From an uncultured Lachnospiraceae bacterium (GTDB lineage: Bacteria > Bacillota > Clostridia > Lachnospirales > Lachnospiraceae), in NCBI GenBank assembly GCA_910576815.1, contig CAJTKA010000005.1, positions 1-64,000 on the forward strand: a stretch of DNA of 64,000 bases, written 5' to 3'. This document shows positions 26,757-36,348 of this stretch, in pieces; position 1 is the first letter of the stretch, and each line of letters begins with the position of its first letter. The position numbers and the translations under genes were made by a program. Below the pieces are notes generated by a model that searched no databases, was not told the origin of the DNA, and saw nothing but the letters and a program-made list of their open reading frames with translations.

Positions 26757-27698
26757 TCAGGTTCCCACCCTCCTCAACAGACTTTGAATTGCTTTGTTGC
26801 AAAGTATCATCATCAGGAACAGGATGGTCGCGATGGCACACGCGTAACCCATCTCAAACCTAGTGAAGCCGTAGTCGAACAGGTGTGTTACTATTGTACG
26901 TGCCGCATAATCCGTACTGGGATATCCGCACAGCGCCATGGTGACGTCACAGACGCCGAATGCCTGCGTGATCGACATGACCGCGCCGAACATCAGCATG
27001 GGACGCATATTGGGAAGGGTTATGTACCACAACTCCTGCCAGCGATTCTTCACTCCGTCCATGTAACCCGCCTCAAACTGCGATCTGTCCACGCCCTGCA
27101 GGCCTGCCACAAAGGAGAGGAAGCCCGTGCCCAAGCTCATCCACAAAATGACAAGCATACAAATCGGCAGCATATAGTCCGGATTAATAAACCATAACAC
27201 CGGCGTATCGATAATACCTATATTCATCAGAAAAGCATTTACATATCCGTAAGCGTCTCCTCTAAAGAACACGGAGAAGATCACGTAACAGTTACCTGCG
27301 ATCGACGGTGCATAGAATACGACCACCGCTACGCTTCGCACCCATCTGGGCAGCTCGTTGATCAGCCAGGCAAACAGGAACGACATGATATATCCCAAAG
27401 GGCCTGTGATAACGGCTATCATCAAGGTATTCTTTAAGCCGATAAGGAAGATGTCGTCATCCAGGATCAGACTGATATAATTCTGCAGTCCGATAAACCG
27501 CGGCTTTTCCAGAATATTGTAATAGGTAAAGCCGTAAAATATGGAGAGCACCACAGGCGCCACAAAGAACAGTGTAAACAGCAGCGCATAGGGCAAAAGA
27601 AACAGATAACACATCTTACTCCGCTTTGCCTTCTTCCACGCAACCTGCAAATTATGTTTGCGCAGAACAAAATATTTTCTGATATAATTTCCCATCAC
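26757..27698 (-). CDS. CUT1 sugar ABC permease (MalF type)
   Basis: A 313-residue permease with six helices and an EAA-like loop (EAGYMDGVKNRWQELWYITLP). Its start overlaps the stop of the large solute-binding protein gene by four bases, so translation is coupled. It belongs to the LplB/YtcP-like branch common in Paenibacillus and Lachnospiraceae loci that also carry NHL and YIP1 genes. Membrane location; transports the sugar bound by the upstream gene product. Confidence 0.9.
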   Translation of the reverse strand: MMGNYIRKYFVLRKHNLQVAWKKAKRSKMCYLFLLPYALLFTLFFVAPVVLSIFYGFTYYNILEKPRFIGLQNYISLILDDDIFLIGLKNTLMIAVITGPLGYIMSFLFAWLINELPRWVRSVAVVVFYAPSIAGNCYVIFSVFFRGDAYGYVNAFLMNIGIIDTPVLWFINPDYMLPICMLVILWMSLGTGFLSFVAGLQGVDRSQFEAGYMDGVKNRWQELWYITLPNMRPMLMFGAVMSITQAFGVCDVTMALCGYPSTDYAARTIVTHLFDYGFTRFEMGYACAIATILFLMMILCNKAIQSLLRRVGT

Positions 27699-30673
27699 TC
27701 TACCCCCTGCTCCTCGTCTATCGGCAACCCGAACTCGATCCGCTTCTTCTTGATCTCATCATTGATGGTAACCGCATAATCTATGATGGTCTCACGCGAG
27801 TCGGTCTTTTCATTGATCACCTTTCTGATGGCATTGGTGATATGACGTCCCGTAAAGTAACCGCCGGGCACTTCCCTGATGCCTACTGTTTCATCCCACT
27901 GCGCATCCAGCACCTTGATATCATCATTGCTCCAGGAAAGCCGGGCAAACGCATCCTTGTTTGCCGTGGCATATCGTGCCGAAGATCCGAGCAGCGCCTC
28001 GATCTCACGTCCGAAACGCACCTGTGTATCAGGTTCTGCCCACCACTTCATAAACTCCCATGATTTATTCCGCAGGTCCTCATCCTCGGTAGCGATCATC
28101 ATCGTTGCATTGCCGGTGATAAAGTCGGAACGGTCTATGTATGTGCTGCCGTCCGCCGCGACGCGCTCTGTGCCCGGAATGAGCGTAAAATCCCAAAGTC
28201 CCCTGATCTCAGGCGCAGACACCATCAAGGTGTTATAGGTCGAATATGCCGCTACGCCAATGGGCATCTCGCCGGAACGGAATCGGCTCACAAAGTCATA
28301 TATAGTAGGCAGACCGTAATCATTGAAGTATCTGACGTAATCCTTAAACGCCTTTACCCCAGCCTCATCATCGACCACTGTCTTCGTACCCTCGCTGTTA
28401 TACATATCTCCGCCATATTGGAAGAGAAGGGTAAAGTATAAGGACAGATCCGGTGCATTGGATGCTACCGCCGTAGTCGCCGTCGCGGTGGTACTGGAAC
28501 CCGCTGCTGTCGGAATACCCACGGAAAGGTTATTTCCCTGAATCGTAGGCATCATTTCGATCAGTTCCTGCCATGTGTCGGGCGGCTCCAATCCCAGCTC
28601 CTCCATAACGTCCGTCCGATAGAACATCACATTGAAAGTCTGCGTTTCCGGTATCGCATAAATATGTCCGTCAAGAGCATACTGCTCATAAGAGCTTGCC
28701 GTATAATGGGAGAAGGTATCCTCCCAATCATCAAACTGCGTCAGATCCTCCACCGCGTTTCGGAGTGCGTAGTTCACAGGCTGGTCAGCCGCCACGGAAA
28801 GCACCACATTCGGTCCTCTCCCCGCCATGACCGCATTCATCAACGCGCCCGGATCAACGATCTCCACATTGACCTTTACGCCGCTGTTTGGCGTAAAACT
28901 GTCATCGATCATGGACTTTAAGATCGTGCCCTGATCACGGCCGGTCAGAACCCATACCTTGACGATTTCTTCTTCTTTTCCTTCTTCGTAGACATCACCC
29001 ACTGCATTGTAGTTCACCACAAAGGAGGCTGCGAACGATTTCGCCTCATGCCACAGCTTCGTGAACGCATTCGCCTTCTTCTTTTCCGGCGATACATTCA
29101 CGCCGCTCACCACCAGATAATCCACATCCAGCTTCGTCTCGCTCAATTTCAGGGACGACGTGCCAAGCGCGGTGATATTATCTTTGAACGTCACAAATTC
29201 CAAACTGATCTTCTGCGGCTTTTCGCAGAAACGCTCCAGCTGCTGGGCAACCGTCTGCGCCGAAGCGATACCGTCAGCCTTCTGTCCACTGTATGCGACC
29301 ATATCGTCCACCAGCTTATAAAGCCGCTTGGACTCAAGCTCCATCGCCTCCATGATCTCGGGATAACTTCTCTCAATATAATAATCCCTGTACTTATCGG
29401 GATTTGCTCCTATGTACACTAAGATCTTTCGATAAATCTGATTGAGTCGGAACGTGGAATCCTCCAATTCTTCAAGAATGCTGCCCACACCGCCAAGCGT
29501 AGCTTCCAGACGAATCGTGTGAACACCCTTAGTCAGGTAGAAGTTGTACGGTGTGCCCTCAGCGTCCGCCAAATCCAGATAATCCCAGTCGTTACTGTAT
29601 TCAAAGGAAATCGCCTGCATCTCGTCAAAGGGAACCTCACCGTCTATGTATACGCTTCTGCTGGACACAGCACCGCGAGAATAGTTCTGACGGCCCTTGA
29701 TCATGATATTGTAATATCCGTCCTCAGGTACCTCAAAGTCCCATTCGATCCACTGGCCTGAACTTCGCCAAGCCTCACCGCCCACGTAATTGAGCAGTGT
29801 CTTTGTAACACTGTTGGGCTGGGTCGTGGGAGACGACCTGTCATATTTTGCATATAGGGAAGATTCGGAACGATAAGTGGAATCCTCGCCCTCGATCAGC
29901 GCCATGTAATCCTTGGCCGCACCTGATGACGTATCGGCAGGCTGATTCGCCAGATACTCTTCATAAGTGGCAATTTCCTGAACAGGAACGATGTCAAGCC
30001 TGCGAAGAACCATAGGTTCGTTTGCTGCCTCAAGCCCGATGGTATTTTCGCCCTTTTCCAGATAAAACACATAGGGATCTGTAATGTATCCCATGTCGTC
30101 CTTAAAATATGCCTTCTGCCAGTCGTAGACTTCGATCTGGCTGGGTCTGATCTCATTGCCCTGATTATCTACCGTGGGGTCAGCGGCATCCGTCCAGATT
30201 CTGCTGAAAGAAATGTTTCTCGCATCTCCAAAAGGAATCTCACCATTTACATACACCACGCGTTCTGCCGCCACGCCTCTGGATTCGGGAAGCAGATACT
30301 CCATACAGAAATTGTAGAAACCGGTCTCCGGTACATTCACCTTCCAGGTAACCTTGGAATCCGTGTCCGTAAACAGAGCCTTATCTTCTCCTTCATAATC
30401 ATTGTACACTTCCACGATGCCCTCGGCTTCGTAGTCGTACAAATCCACCTCTGCGCTCTGTGCGGGATGCGCTGCACCCGCATGGTCATTCAGATACCCC
30501 GTATAGGTGTCCTCTCTCTCCATACCTGCCACGTCGACAGAAAGGTCTGTGCCCGCATACTTATCATGGAAATCCTCCACACCGCGCGTCAAGACCAAAA
30601 CAGCGATCAACGCTACCACCACTACTGCGACTGCTGCGATTGCTATCCTTTTGTTTCTGACAGAGCTTCCCAT
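27695..30673 (-). CDS. Membrane-anchored solute-binding protein with two N-terminal carbohydrate-binding-like domains
   Basis: A 992-residue fusion. One N-terminal membrane helix with no lipobox cysteine (VVVVALIAVLVLTRG) anchors it. Two related beta-sandwich modules follow, about 80-230 and 255-430, each with a YNFCMEYLLP or YYNIMIKGRQNYSRG core, a VYVNGEIPF/VYIDGEVPF strand and a closing strand like NTIGLEA or HTIRLEA. These resemble CBM35/CBM6-type modules. The last 430 residues form a family 1 solute-binding domain (NVMFYRTDVMEELGLEPP, GEMPIGVAAYSTYN). The start at 30673 follows GGAGGAAAGT. It leads the ten-gene operon. It likely grips a polymer and hands oligosaccharides to the permeases; the ligand is unknown. 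Confidence 0.87.
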   Translation of the reverse strand: MGSSVRNKRIAIAAVAVVVVALIAVLVLTRGVEDFHDKYAGTDLSVDVAGMEREDTYTGYLNDHAGAAHPAQSAEVDLYDYEAEGIVEVYNDYEGEDKALFTDTDSKVTWKVNVPETGFYNFCMEYLLPESRGVAAERVVYVNGEIPFGDARNISFSRIWTDAADPTVDNQGNEIRPSQIEVYDWQKAYFKDDMGYITDPYVFYLEKGENTIGLEAANEPMVLRRLDIVPVQEIATYEEYLANQPADTSSGAAKDYMALIEGEDSTYRSESSLYAKYDRSSPTTQPNSVTKTLLNYVGGEAWRSSGQWIEWDFEVPEDGYYNIMIKGRQNYSRGAVSSRSVYIDGEVPFDEMQAISFEYSNDWDYLDLADAEGTPYNFYLTKGVHTIRLEATLGGVGSILEELEDSTFRLNQIYRKILVYIGANPDKYRDYYIERSYPEIMEAMELESKRLYKLVDDMVAYSGQKADGIASAQTVAQQLERFCEKPQKISLEFVTFKDNITALGTSSLKLSETKLDVDYLVVSGVNVSPEKKKANAFTKLWHEAKSFAASFVVNYNAVGDVYEEGKEEEIVKVWVLTGRDQGTILKSMIDDSFTPNSGVKVNVEIVDPGALMNAVMAGRGPNVVLSVAADQPVNYALRNAVEDLTQFDDWEDTFSHYTASSYEQYALDGHIYAIPETQTFNVMFYRTDVMEELGLEPPDTWQELIEMMPTIQGNNLSVGIPTAAGSSTTATATTAVASNAPDLSLYFTLLFQYGGDMYNSEGTKTVVDDEAGVKAFKDYVRYFNDYGLPTIYDFVSRFRSGEMPIGVAAYSTYNTLMVSAPEIRGLWDFTLIPGTERVAADGSTYIDRSDFITGNATMMIATEDEDLRNKSWEFMKWWAEPDTQVRFGREIEALLGSSARYATANKDAFARLSWSNDDIKVLDAQWDETVGIREVPGGYFTGRHITNAIRKVINEKTDSRETIIDYAVTINDEIKKKRIEFGLPIDEEQGVE

Positions 30674-30777
30674 ACTTTCCTCCATAAAAAAGCCTTAAAA
30701 TTTTGTGCGTCAACAGAAATTAGTCGACTCCTAAATTTTAATAGATAAAAGAAAATCGTTGTACCACTCAAATTTTA

Positions 30778-30806
30778 TATCTACCCGTAAAAATTATACT
30801 TTTCAA
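30778..30806 (-). promoter_or_regulatory. Candidate promoter of the ten-gene uptake operon
   Basis: On the minus strand TTGAAA (30806-30801) and TAGATA (30783-30778) are 17 bases apart, about 105 bases before the start of the large binding protein. The match is moderate. Confidence 0.45.
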
Positions 30807-30811
30807 ATTTA

Positions 30812-30841
30812 TTGGACAATCAAAAGGGAATCTGATACTAT
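30812..30841 (+). promoter_or_regulatory. Candidate promoter of the AraC-type response regulator gene
   Basis: TTGGAC (30812-30817) and TACTAT (30836-30841) are 18 bases apart and about 73 bases before the start codon. It overlaps, back to back, the upstream side of the promoter for the divergent operon. Confidence 0.45.
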
Positions 30842-30914
30842 TTGACACATAGGGAAAACATGGACGGAGCCTGAAAAACAGCCGTTCTCAAGGAAAACAG
30901 CAAGGAAAATAGCC

Positions 30915-32480
30915 ATGAAAGTACTGATTCTTGACAGGGAAGAACCCGTCCGCAGGAAATTACAGAATATGATCCCCTGGATCCAGTATGGATTTACCCA
31001 ATTTCTGGAATCCGACAGCTTCGACGACGCGTTTGCCCTGATCAAATCGGAAAAGCCCGAACTGATCGTGACAGATCTGCGTCTGAAAGATATCTCCGGA
31101 GAAGTGCTCATTCGCGAAATCAGAACAATTGATTACAACGCCAAACTCATTATTCTCACAGAAGAAACCCGTTTTACCGATGCCCAATCAGCCATCAACT
31201 ACGGCGTAACCGCCTTTCTGACCAAACCTGCAGATTCGGAGGAACTGTCATGGGCCGTTATGCGGGCCATCGATGAGATTCAAAAAACAAAACTGGTATC
31301 GATTTACTATGAGCAGTCCGCCATGCTGTCCAAGAACAATCTGTTATCCAACATCCTGACAGGCAATATGACCTATGTCAGCGAAATGGAATCCATTTTT
31401 CACATTGAACTGGATTCAGACTACTATCGTCTGATCTGCCTGACCCTGCCCGACGATTCGACTGCCGACAACATATGGGATGAGGCGCTTTTACATCTCA
31501 AAAACTGCCTGTCTGTCACGCTTTCCGAATCCATGCTGATTCTGATTGCCTTAAGTCTGCACCAGGAACAGTTCATCTTAAGGCAGCTCAAAATCTGCCA
31601 GGAGAATTATCCGCCCTACGACGGGCTGTTAGGAATCATCAGCTCACAGGCGGCATCGCATACCGAACTGAGCACACTCTACGCAGAGATCAGGCGGATC
31701 GATCAAAATCTCTATTATTATAAAGAAAAACAGAGCAATCTGCTCTATGCGGATGCCCTGTCACAGCGGCTTGACAAATCACAGCAGACAGACCTTGATC
31801 TGATCAGTTTTACGGAAAGCATGATCCAATACATCCTGCTTCTCCAGGGTCCCGAGCTTGCGGAAGCACTTTTGTCCCTGCAGGACTTTTTATCCCTGCG
31901 CAGGCCGCACAGAGACAGCACTCAGTTCATCCTCATGAACTGCTATACGCAGACTGTCTCTGTGCTCACAGAGTACTATCCGCAGTTGGAATTTGCGATT
32001 GCAAGCAGCAAAGCCCTTACCTCTCATGTAACCTACGACCGCTATTTATGCGACAGCATCGCCTATCTGAACGACCAGTTTCAAAAGGCGATCCGTTATA
32101 TTCGTAATGAATCCCGCAAGAACCCCTGCCAGCGAATCTGCCAGTACATTGACCTGAATTTTTCTTCGCCGCTAAAGTTAGGCGACATCGCGAATCTTTT
32201 AGGTTATAACAGCGCCTATCTGGGAAAGTTGTTTATGCGGGAAATGGGAGAGAGTTTCCACACTTATCTGGACAAAGTGCGGATTAGGAAAGCCGCTGAA
32301 TATTTGCAAAGAGGAGTCCCCGTGATCCCAACCAGTGAATATTCCGGTTTCACTAATCCGGATTACTTTACCAAAAAATTTAAAAAATATATGGGGGTGC
32401 TGCCCTCCGTCTATCGGTCGCAGTATCTGAAAGAACCCTCTGCTGCATTTACCCCCCCCCCTAGTAAAAAGGGCCTATAG
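30915..32480 (+). CDS. AraC-type response regulator (YesN-like)
   Basis: A 521-residue two-component regulator. Residues 1-120 are a receiver domain with the phospho-acceptor in LIVTDLRLKD and a conserved Lys in FLTKPAD. A helical middle part (about 130-400) links to a C-terminal AraC double helix-turn-helix (about 410-505; LGDIANLLGYNSAYLGKLF, then FTNPDYFTKKFKKYMGVLP). Proteins of this build normally pair with a YesM-type membrane kinase, but none is present here. It is divergent from the ten-gene sugar operon and probably activates it. A run of ten Cs lies in the last codons, so slippage would change only the tail. Confident on family, inferred on target. Confidence 0.9.
   Translation: MKVLILDREEPVRRKLQNMIPWIQYGFTQFLESDSFDDAFALIKSEKPELIVTDLRLKDISGEVLIREIRTIDYNAKLIILTEETRFTDAQSAINYGVTAFLTKPADSEELSWAVMRAIDEIQKTKLVSIYYEQSAMLSKNNLLSNILTGNMTYVSEMESIFHIELDSDYYRLICLTLPDDSTADNIWDEALLHLKNCLSVTLSESMLILIALSLHQEQFILRQLKICQENYPPYDGLLGIISSQAASHTELSTLYAEIRRIDQNLYYYKEKQSNLLYADALSQRLDKSQQTDLDLISFTESMIQYILLLQGPELAEALLSLQDFLSLRRPHRDSTQFILMNCYTQTVSVLTEYYPQLEFAIASSKALTSHVTYDRYLCDSIAYLNDQFQKAIRYIRNESRKNPCQRICQYIDLNFSSPLKLGDIANLLGYNSAYLGKLFMREMGESFHTYLDKVRIRKAAEYLQRGVPVIPTSEYSGFTNPDYFTKKFKKYMGVLPSVYRSQYLKEPSAAFTPPPSKKGL
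32452..32461. repeat. C10 homopolymer at the 3' end of the response regulator gene
   Basis: Ten consecutive Cs encode part of the FTPPPS tail. One extra C ends the protein at once; one fewer extends it to a TGA near 32580, across the start of the next gene. Confidence 0.9.
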
Positions 32481-32485
32481 ACATA

Positions 32486-32514
32486 TTGCTTATTTTATCC
32501 ATCTGCTTTATAAT
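32486..32514 (+). promoter_or_regulatory. Promoter of the HTH-sensor gene
   Basis: TTGCTT (32486-32491) and TATAAT (32509-32514) with a 17-base spacer start six bases after the stop codon of the response regulator gene, so the next gene has its own promoter. Confidence 0.7.
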
Positions 32515-32566
32515 AGAATAAAATATTTCAAAGATAAATATACTCAATCAGGTTGGGGAAACGAAT

Positions 32567-33517
32567 ATGCTTCACATTGAAAAACTGGAAGACGGCCTGG
32601 AGATTTTCAAGGCTCTGGGCTCAGAAATCAGGATAGAGATCGTCAGGATCCTTTTGGAGAACAACGGCATGAGCATGAACGAGCTGGCAGGGAAACTAAA
32701 CATCACCAACGGCGCGCTCACGAATCATATCAAAAAGCTGGAGGACTGCGGTATCGTCTCCATTTCCAACGAATCGGCCGGACATGGCAACCAAAAGAAA
32801 TGCTCCGTTTATCTGGATAAGATCCTGATCGACATTGACTCTCAGGAGGATTTTAAGAATATCTATCAGACCAGCTTAAAAGTTGGGCACTTTACCGATT
32901 ACGACGTATATCCGACCTGCGGCATTGCTTCCAACACCGCCCTGATCGGAGAGGTCGATGACACCAGATACTTTGCCCATCCCGGACGATACGAAGCGGA
33001 CATTCTCTGGTTTACCAAAGGATATGTGGAATATATCATTCCCAACTTCATCCCCTTCGGTCAAAAGATCGATCAGATCACCGTCTCCCTGGAGATCAGT
33101 TCGGAAGCACCCGGCATCAACGACATCTGGCCCTCCGATATCTCCTTTAAGATCAATGACAAAAAGGTAGCCTCCTGGACGAGTCCCGGTGACTTTGGCA
33201 ATGTGCGGGGCATCTTTACCCCCGATTGGTGGTATCCCAACTGGAACCAGTACGGCCTTTTGAAAATACTCGTCATCAACAAACGCGGCACCTTTATCGA
33301 CGGTTTGCAGGTATCGGATGTGTCCATGAACGACTTTGATTTTGACTACCGCAGTACGATCAAACTTCGGCTCGAAGTCGAGGAGGATGCGGAGCATGTC
33401 GGCGGTCTGACCATTTTCGGCAAGACGTTTGGCAACTATAATCAGGATATCGACGTGCGCATCAATTACAGTCCGATTACAGATACCCCGACGCAGGAAG
33501 ATGGAGATAACACATAA
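32567..33517 (+). CDS. ArsR-type HTH regulator with C-terminal beta-rich sensor domain
   Basis: A 316-residue protein. The N-terminus (10-85) is a winged helix of the ArsR type (FKALGSEIRIEIVRILLENN, then MNELAGKLNITNGALTNHIKKLE). The metal-binding cysteines of classic ArsR proteins are absent. Residues about 105-310 form a beta-sandwich-like domain rich in aromatic residues (DWWYPNWNQYG, DISFKINDKKVASW) that resembles carbohydrate-binding folds and is likely the effector domain. A sugar-responsive repressor or activator for the surrounding arabinoxylan genes is plausible. It has its own promoter and ends in a strong bidirectional terminator. Confidence 0.8.
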   Translation: MLHIEKLEDGLEIFKALGSEIRIEIVRILLENNGMSMNELAGKLNITNGALTNHIKKLEDCGIVSISNESAGHGNQKKCSVYLDKILIDIDSQEDFKNIYQTSLKVGHFTDYDVYPTCGIASNTALIGEVDDTRYFAHPGRYEADILWFTKGYVEYIIPNFIPFGQKIDQITVSLEISSEAPGINDIWPSDISFKINDKKVASWTSPGDFGNVRGIFTPDWWYPNWNQYGLLKILVINKRGTFIDGLQVSDVSMNDFDFDYRSTIKLRLEVEEDAEHVGGLTIFGKTFGNYNQDIDVRINYSPITDTPTQEDGDNT

Positions 33518-33547
33518 AAAACGCCGGCATTCTGCCGACGTTTTTTT
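33516..33547. terminator. Bidirectional intrinsic terminator
   Basis: A-run, CGCCGGCA-TTC-TGCCGACG-type stem and T-run between convergent genes. The plus-strand stop codon sits in the A-run. Confidence 0.9.
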
Positions 33548-33554
33548 CACTATT

Positions 33555-35660
33555 CTATTCTCCATCCGTACTTTCTTCCAGAACAAAGCGGCTCATGGAC
33601 TCCTGCAGTTCTTCCGCTTCCATATTCAGACTCCTCACCGTATCCGCAAGCGTATCGATCTCCTCCATCTTCTCACATACGACTCCCGACATTTCTTCTA
33701 TGGCGGAAGCAATCCCGCTGGATAACTGGTAAATTTCTTCTATGGAACTGTTCACGGCATTCTTATTTTCCTGCATGTTCTTCATCTTTTGGCGGATGGC
33801 GCCAAGCGCATCCACCAGCATGGTCACGCTGGCATTGATATTGCCAAAGGTAGAAACCGTCTCCTGTAACATTTCCGTCTGTCCGCGCAGAAATTCTTCC
33901 GTCGTCCTGGCCGCATCCGTCGCGATCCGATTGCTCACCTGAATCCCGCCGACGATCTCCCTGACGACCGTTCCTGCCTTCATGGACTGGTCGGCAAGAT
34001 TGCGGATCTCCATGGCTACGACGGAAAATCCTTTGCCACTCTCCCCTGCCCGCGCCGCCTCAATGGAAGCGTTTAGGGACAGCAGATTGGTCTGGGAGGC
34101 AATGTCTTCAATTGTCGTAATGATATCCACGATCCTGCCGGACTGCGTGTTGACCTGATCAATGCCGGATACCAGGCTTTCCGCGATTTCCGCTGTCTCT
34201 TTTGATTTCACGCTCAGCTCGTCGATCCCTTCTTTTCCCTGCTCGACCGAGTGCAGAGCCTCCTCTATTTTCTGCGTCATCTCTTCCGATGCCTGATAAA
34301 CCTCATTGATCTTCTCGGAAAAGTCCGCCATTTCCCCTACGCTCGTCTCCGTCTGCCTGAACTGCTCCTTCACGCTGCCGGACACGGATTCCATCGAAGA
34401 AGAAACCTGCCGCATGGATTCCTCGATCCCGGTCGTGTAAGAATATGCCTGTTGTGAAAGATCCTTGACCTGTGTCCCGAATTTCTGGTTATTTCCGACA
34501 AGACTCTTGATGCCGTCAAGCATTTCATTGATGCTGCCCGCCAGCGTTCCAAACTCATCCTCGCGCTTCACCTGCACCGTCTCCATCAGATTACCCTGAG
34601 AAATATGGTAGAGGGAACCGTTCATGGACTGCAAAGCGCTGCTGATCCCTTTCGAGAACCACAGACCGCATAAAACCGCCAACAGTGAAGCCAGAACGAC
34701 GACAACGATCGTAATGTTGCGTATGCCGCTGACCTCTGCCAGAATCGTACTCTTTGGCACCAGCACGCAGACCCGCATTCCTGTCTTTCCAACCGGCGCG
34801 CTGACAAGGAGCTGACTTTGCCCATTTGCCTGCACATACTCCGATACGACTTCCTGTGAAGATTCTTCCGACAAAAGCGCATTTGCCGTAAAAAGCGGTT
34901 CTCCCTGCAAGCGCTCCATCTTGATCTCCCCGCCGTCCTTACTTTCCTGCAAGAGAAATTCGCGGCCGTCCGCCGTCACGATGCCGCGGATACTCCCACC
35001 ACCAAGCTCCATGACACCAAGCAGATTTTCCATGTAATTCTTGTCTACATCGATCACCAGAAATCCCTTATTGTTTTTGAGGACGAAGTGCATCATGAAA
35101 GAAAAGACATAGGATTCATTGGAAGTGCCAAGCGTTTCGTCAATGAACGCATGGGTTCCAACCCAGGCATTCGAGGTCTTTTTGCTGTTCAGAGACTGCC
35201 CTTCCGACGTCTCCATAAACGCCTGATACGCACCTTCCGGGAAGCCCTTGACATTCGCCAAAAGACTCTTTCCGCTCTCAGCATAGACATAATAGTTCCC
35301 GATATAGGAGGAGGCGCTTCTGAGTGCGACCAAATCATCGTTCAGCCCATTGGCATAGCGGGTAGCTTCCGTTCCGCCCGTCTGAGACATCTCGTTATAG
35401 TAGGTATTAAAATCTTCGCTCAGATAAAACTCCACGGCCTTATTGGAGATCGACTCGCAGATCAGCTGAACGGAAGTACTCATGGAAGAAGCCGCACTGA
35501 CTACCGCATCCTCATATTTGTGCCTGACGGCGCCGGAAGCCATCTGATAAGACAGCGTTCCCAATAAAATAATCAAAACGATCGCTCCTGCAAAGACCAC
35601 CAACAGTGAATTCGCAATTTTCTTTTCCCGCTTCGGTTTATTGTTTGTCTCTTTTTTCAT
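33555..35660 (-). CDS. Methyl-accepting chemotaxis protein with dCache-type sensor
   Basis: A 701-residue transducer. Membrane helix 1 (about 17-40), an extracellular region of about 270 residues compatible with a dCache sensor, helix 2 (about 315-337), a HAMP domain (about 338-392) and a long coiled-coil signalling domain with the conserved hairpin tip [20 protein letters not shown] and [18 protein letters not shown]. It is the last gene of a sugar ABC operon, 41 bases after the yesL-like gene, which suggests it senses the sugar or its binding protein. No chemotaxis or flagellar genes lie in this window. The family is certain. Confidence 0.93.
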   Translation of the reverse strand: MKKETNNKPKREKKIANSLLVVFAGAIVLIILLGTLSYQMASGAVRHKYEDAVVSAASSMSTSVQLICESISNKAVEFYLSEDFNTYYNEMSQTGGTEATRYANGLNDDLVALRSASSYIGNYYVYAESGKSLLANVKGFPEGAYQAFMETSEGQSLNSKKTSNAWVGTHAFIDETLGTSNESYVFSFMMHFVLKNNKGFLVIDVDKNYMENLLGVMELGGGSIRGIVTADGREFLLQESKDGGEIKMERLQGEPLFTANALLSEESSQEVVSEYVQANGQSQLLVSAPVGKTGMRVCVLVPKSTILAEVSGIRNITIVVVVLASLLAVLCGLWFSKGISSALQSMNGSLYHISQGNLMETVQVKREDEFGTLAGSINEMLDGIKSLVGNNQKFGTQVKDLSQQAYSYTTGIEESMRQVSSSMESVSGSVKEQFRQTETSVGEMADFSEKINEVYQASEEMTQKIEEALHSVEQGKEGIDELSVKSKETAEIAESLVSGIDQVNTQSGRIVDIITTIEDIASQTNLLSLNASIEAARAGESGKGFSVVAMEIRNLADQSMKAGTVVREIVGGIQVSNRIATDAARTTEEFLRGQTEMLQETVSTFGNINASVTMLVDALGAIRQKMKNMQENKNAVNSSIEEIYQLSSGIASAIEEMSGVVCEKMEEIDTLADTVRSLNMEAEELQESMSRFVLEESTDGE

Positions 35661-35701
35661 AGTTTCTCTCCACTATTTCCCCGTCGTCCGCCGAAAAGTT
35701 C

Positions 35702-36334
35702 CTATCCTTCTTCCGGCTGATCGAAATCATCATACCGCTCATCAATGTGATTCATAAATACCCGATAGAAAAAGAATGAATTAACATACATAACCAATGC
35801 AAATCCGACAAAAAACATAATGCTGTTTACGATAAGCGAAACCAGATTCGCATAGATGACTCCACCCATGATCACCAGCACGATCACGGTATAAGGAAGA
35901 TAGCCAACCGCAAACGCCGCCGCATTTTTCAAAAGTTCTCTCCGCTTACCGCTGAATTTAGCAAAAACAGGAAAGATCCACAGCGACCAGACCCACAGAA
36001 GGATCGCGATCGCCAGGCTGACAAGCAGCATCACTTTCCCGAAAACGCCGCCGAAATGATACCAGAAAAACAGATCCGCCGCCAAAATAAAAACAGCCGC
36101 CAGAAGCCCCAGCCAAATCGGCGTGATGGGGACAAAGCAGCTTTTGAACGCTGTGAAAAAGCGTTTGAACACATAACCGTCTCCGCAGCGGATCGAAGTA
36201 ATGCTGACATAGTAAGCGGCACAAGTAGCCGCCCCCGCTGTAACAACAGGGAGGCAGCATATAATCCATAAAATATTTAACAGAATCAAATCCGTTAACT
36301 TATTTAAGAACGCGATCACAGGTGAATTTGACAT
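35702..36334 (-). CDS. YesL-family (DUF624) membrane protein
   Basis: A 210-residue membrane protein with about five helices and an early ILWIICCLPVVTAGAAT motif characteristic of YesL/DUF624 proteins. These occur with CUT1 sugar transporters in Firmicutes; their function is unknown. The gene lies 14 bases after the permease gene in the operon. Confidence 0.88.
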   Translation of the reverse strand: MSNSPVIAFLNKLTDLILLNILWIICCLPVVTAGAATCAAYYVSITSIRCGDGYVFKRFFTAFKSCFVPITPIWLGLLAAVFILAADLFFWYHFGGVFGKVMLLVSLAIAILLWVWSLWIFPVFAKFSGKRRELLKNAAAFAVGYLPYTVIVLVIMGGVIYANLVSLIVNSIMFFVGFALVMYVNSFFFYRVFMNHIDERYDDFDQPEEG

Positions 36335-36348
36335 ATCGTAAGCTCCAA

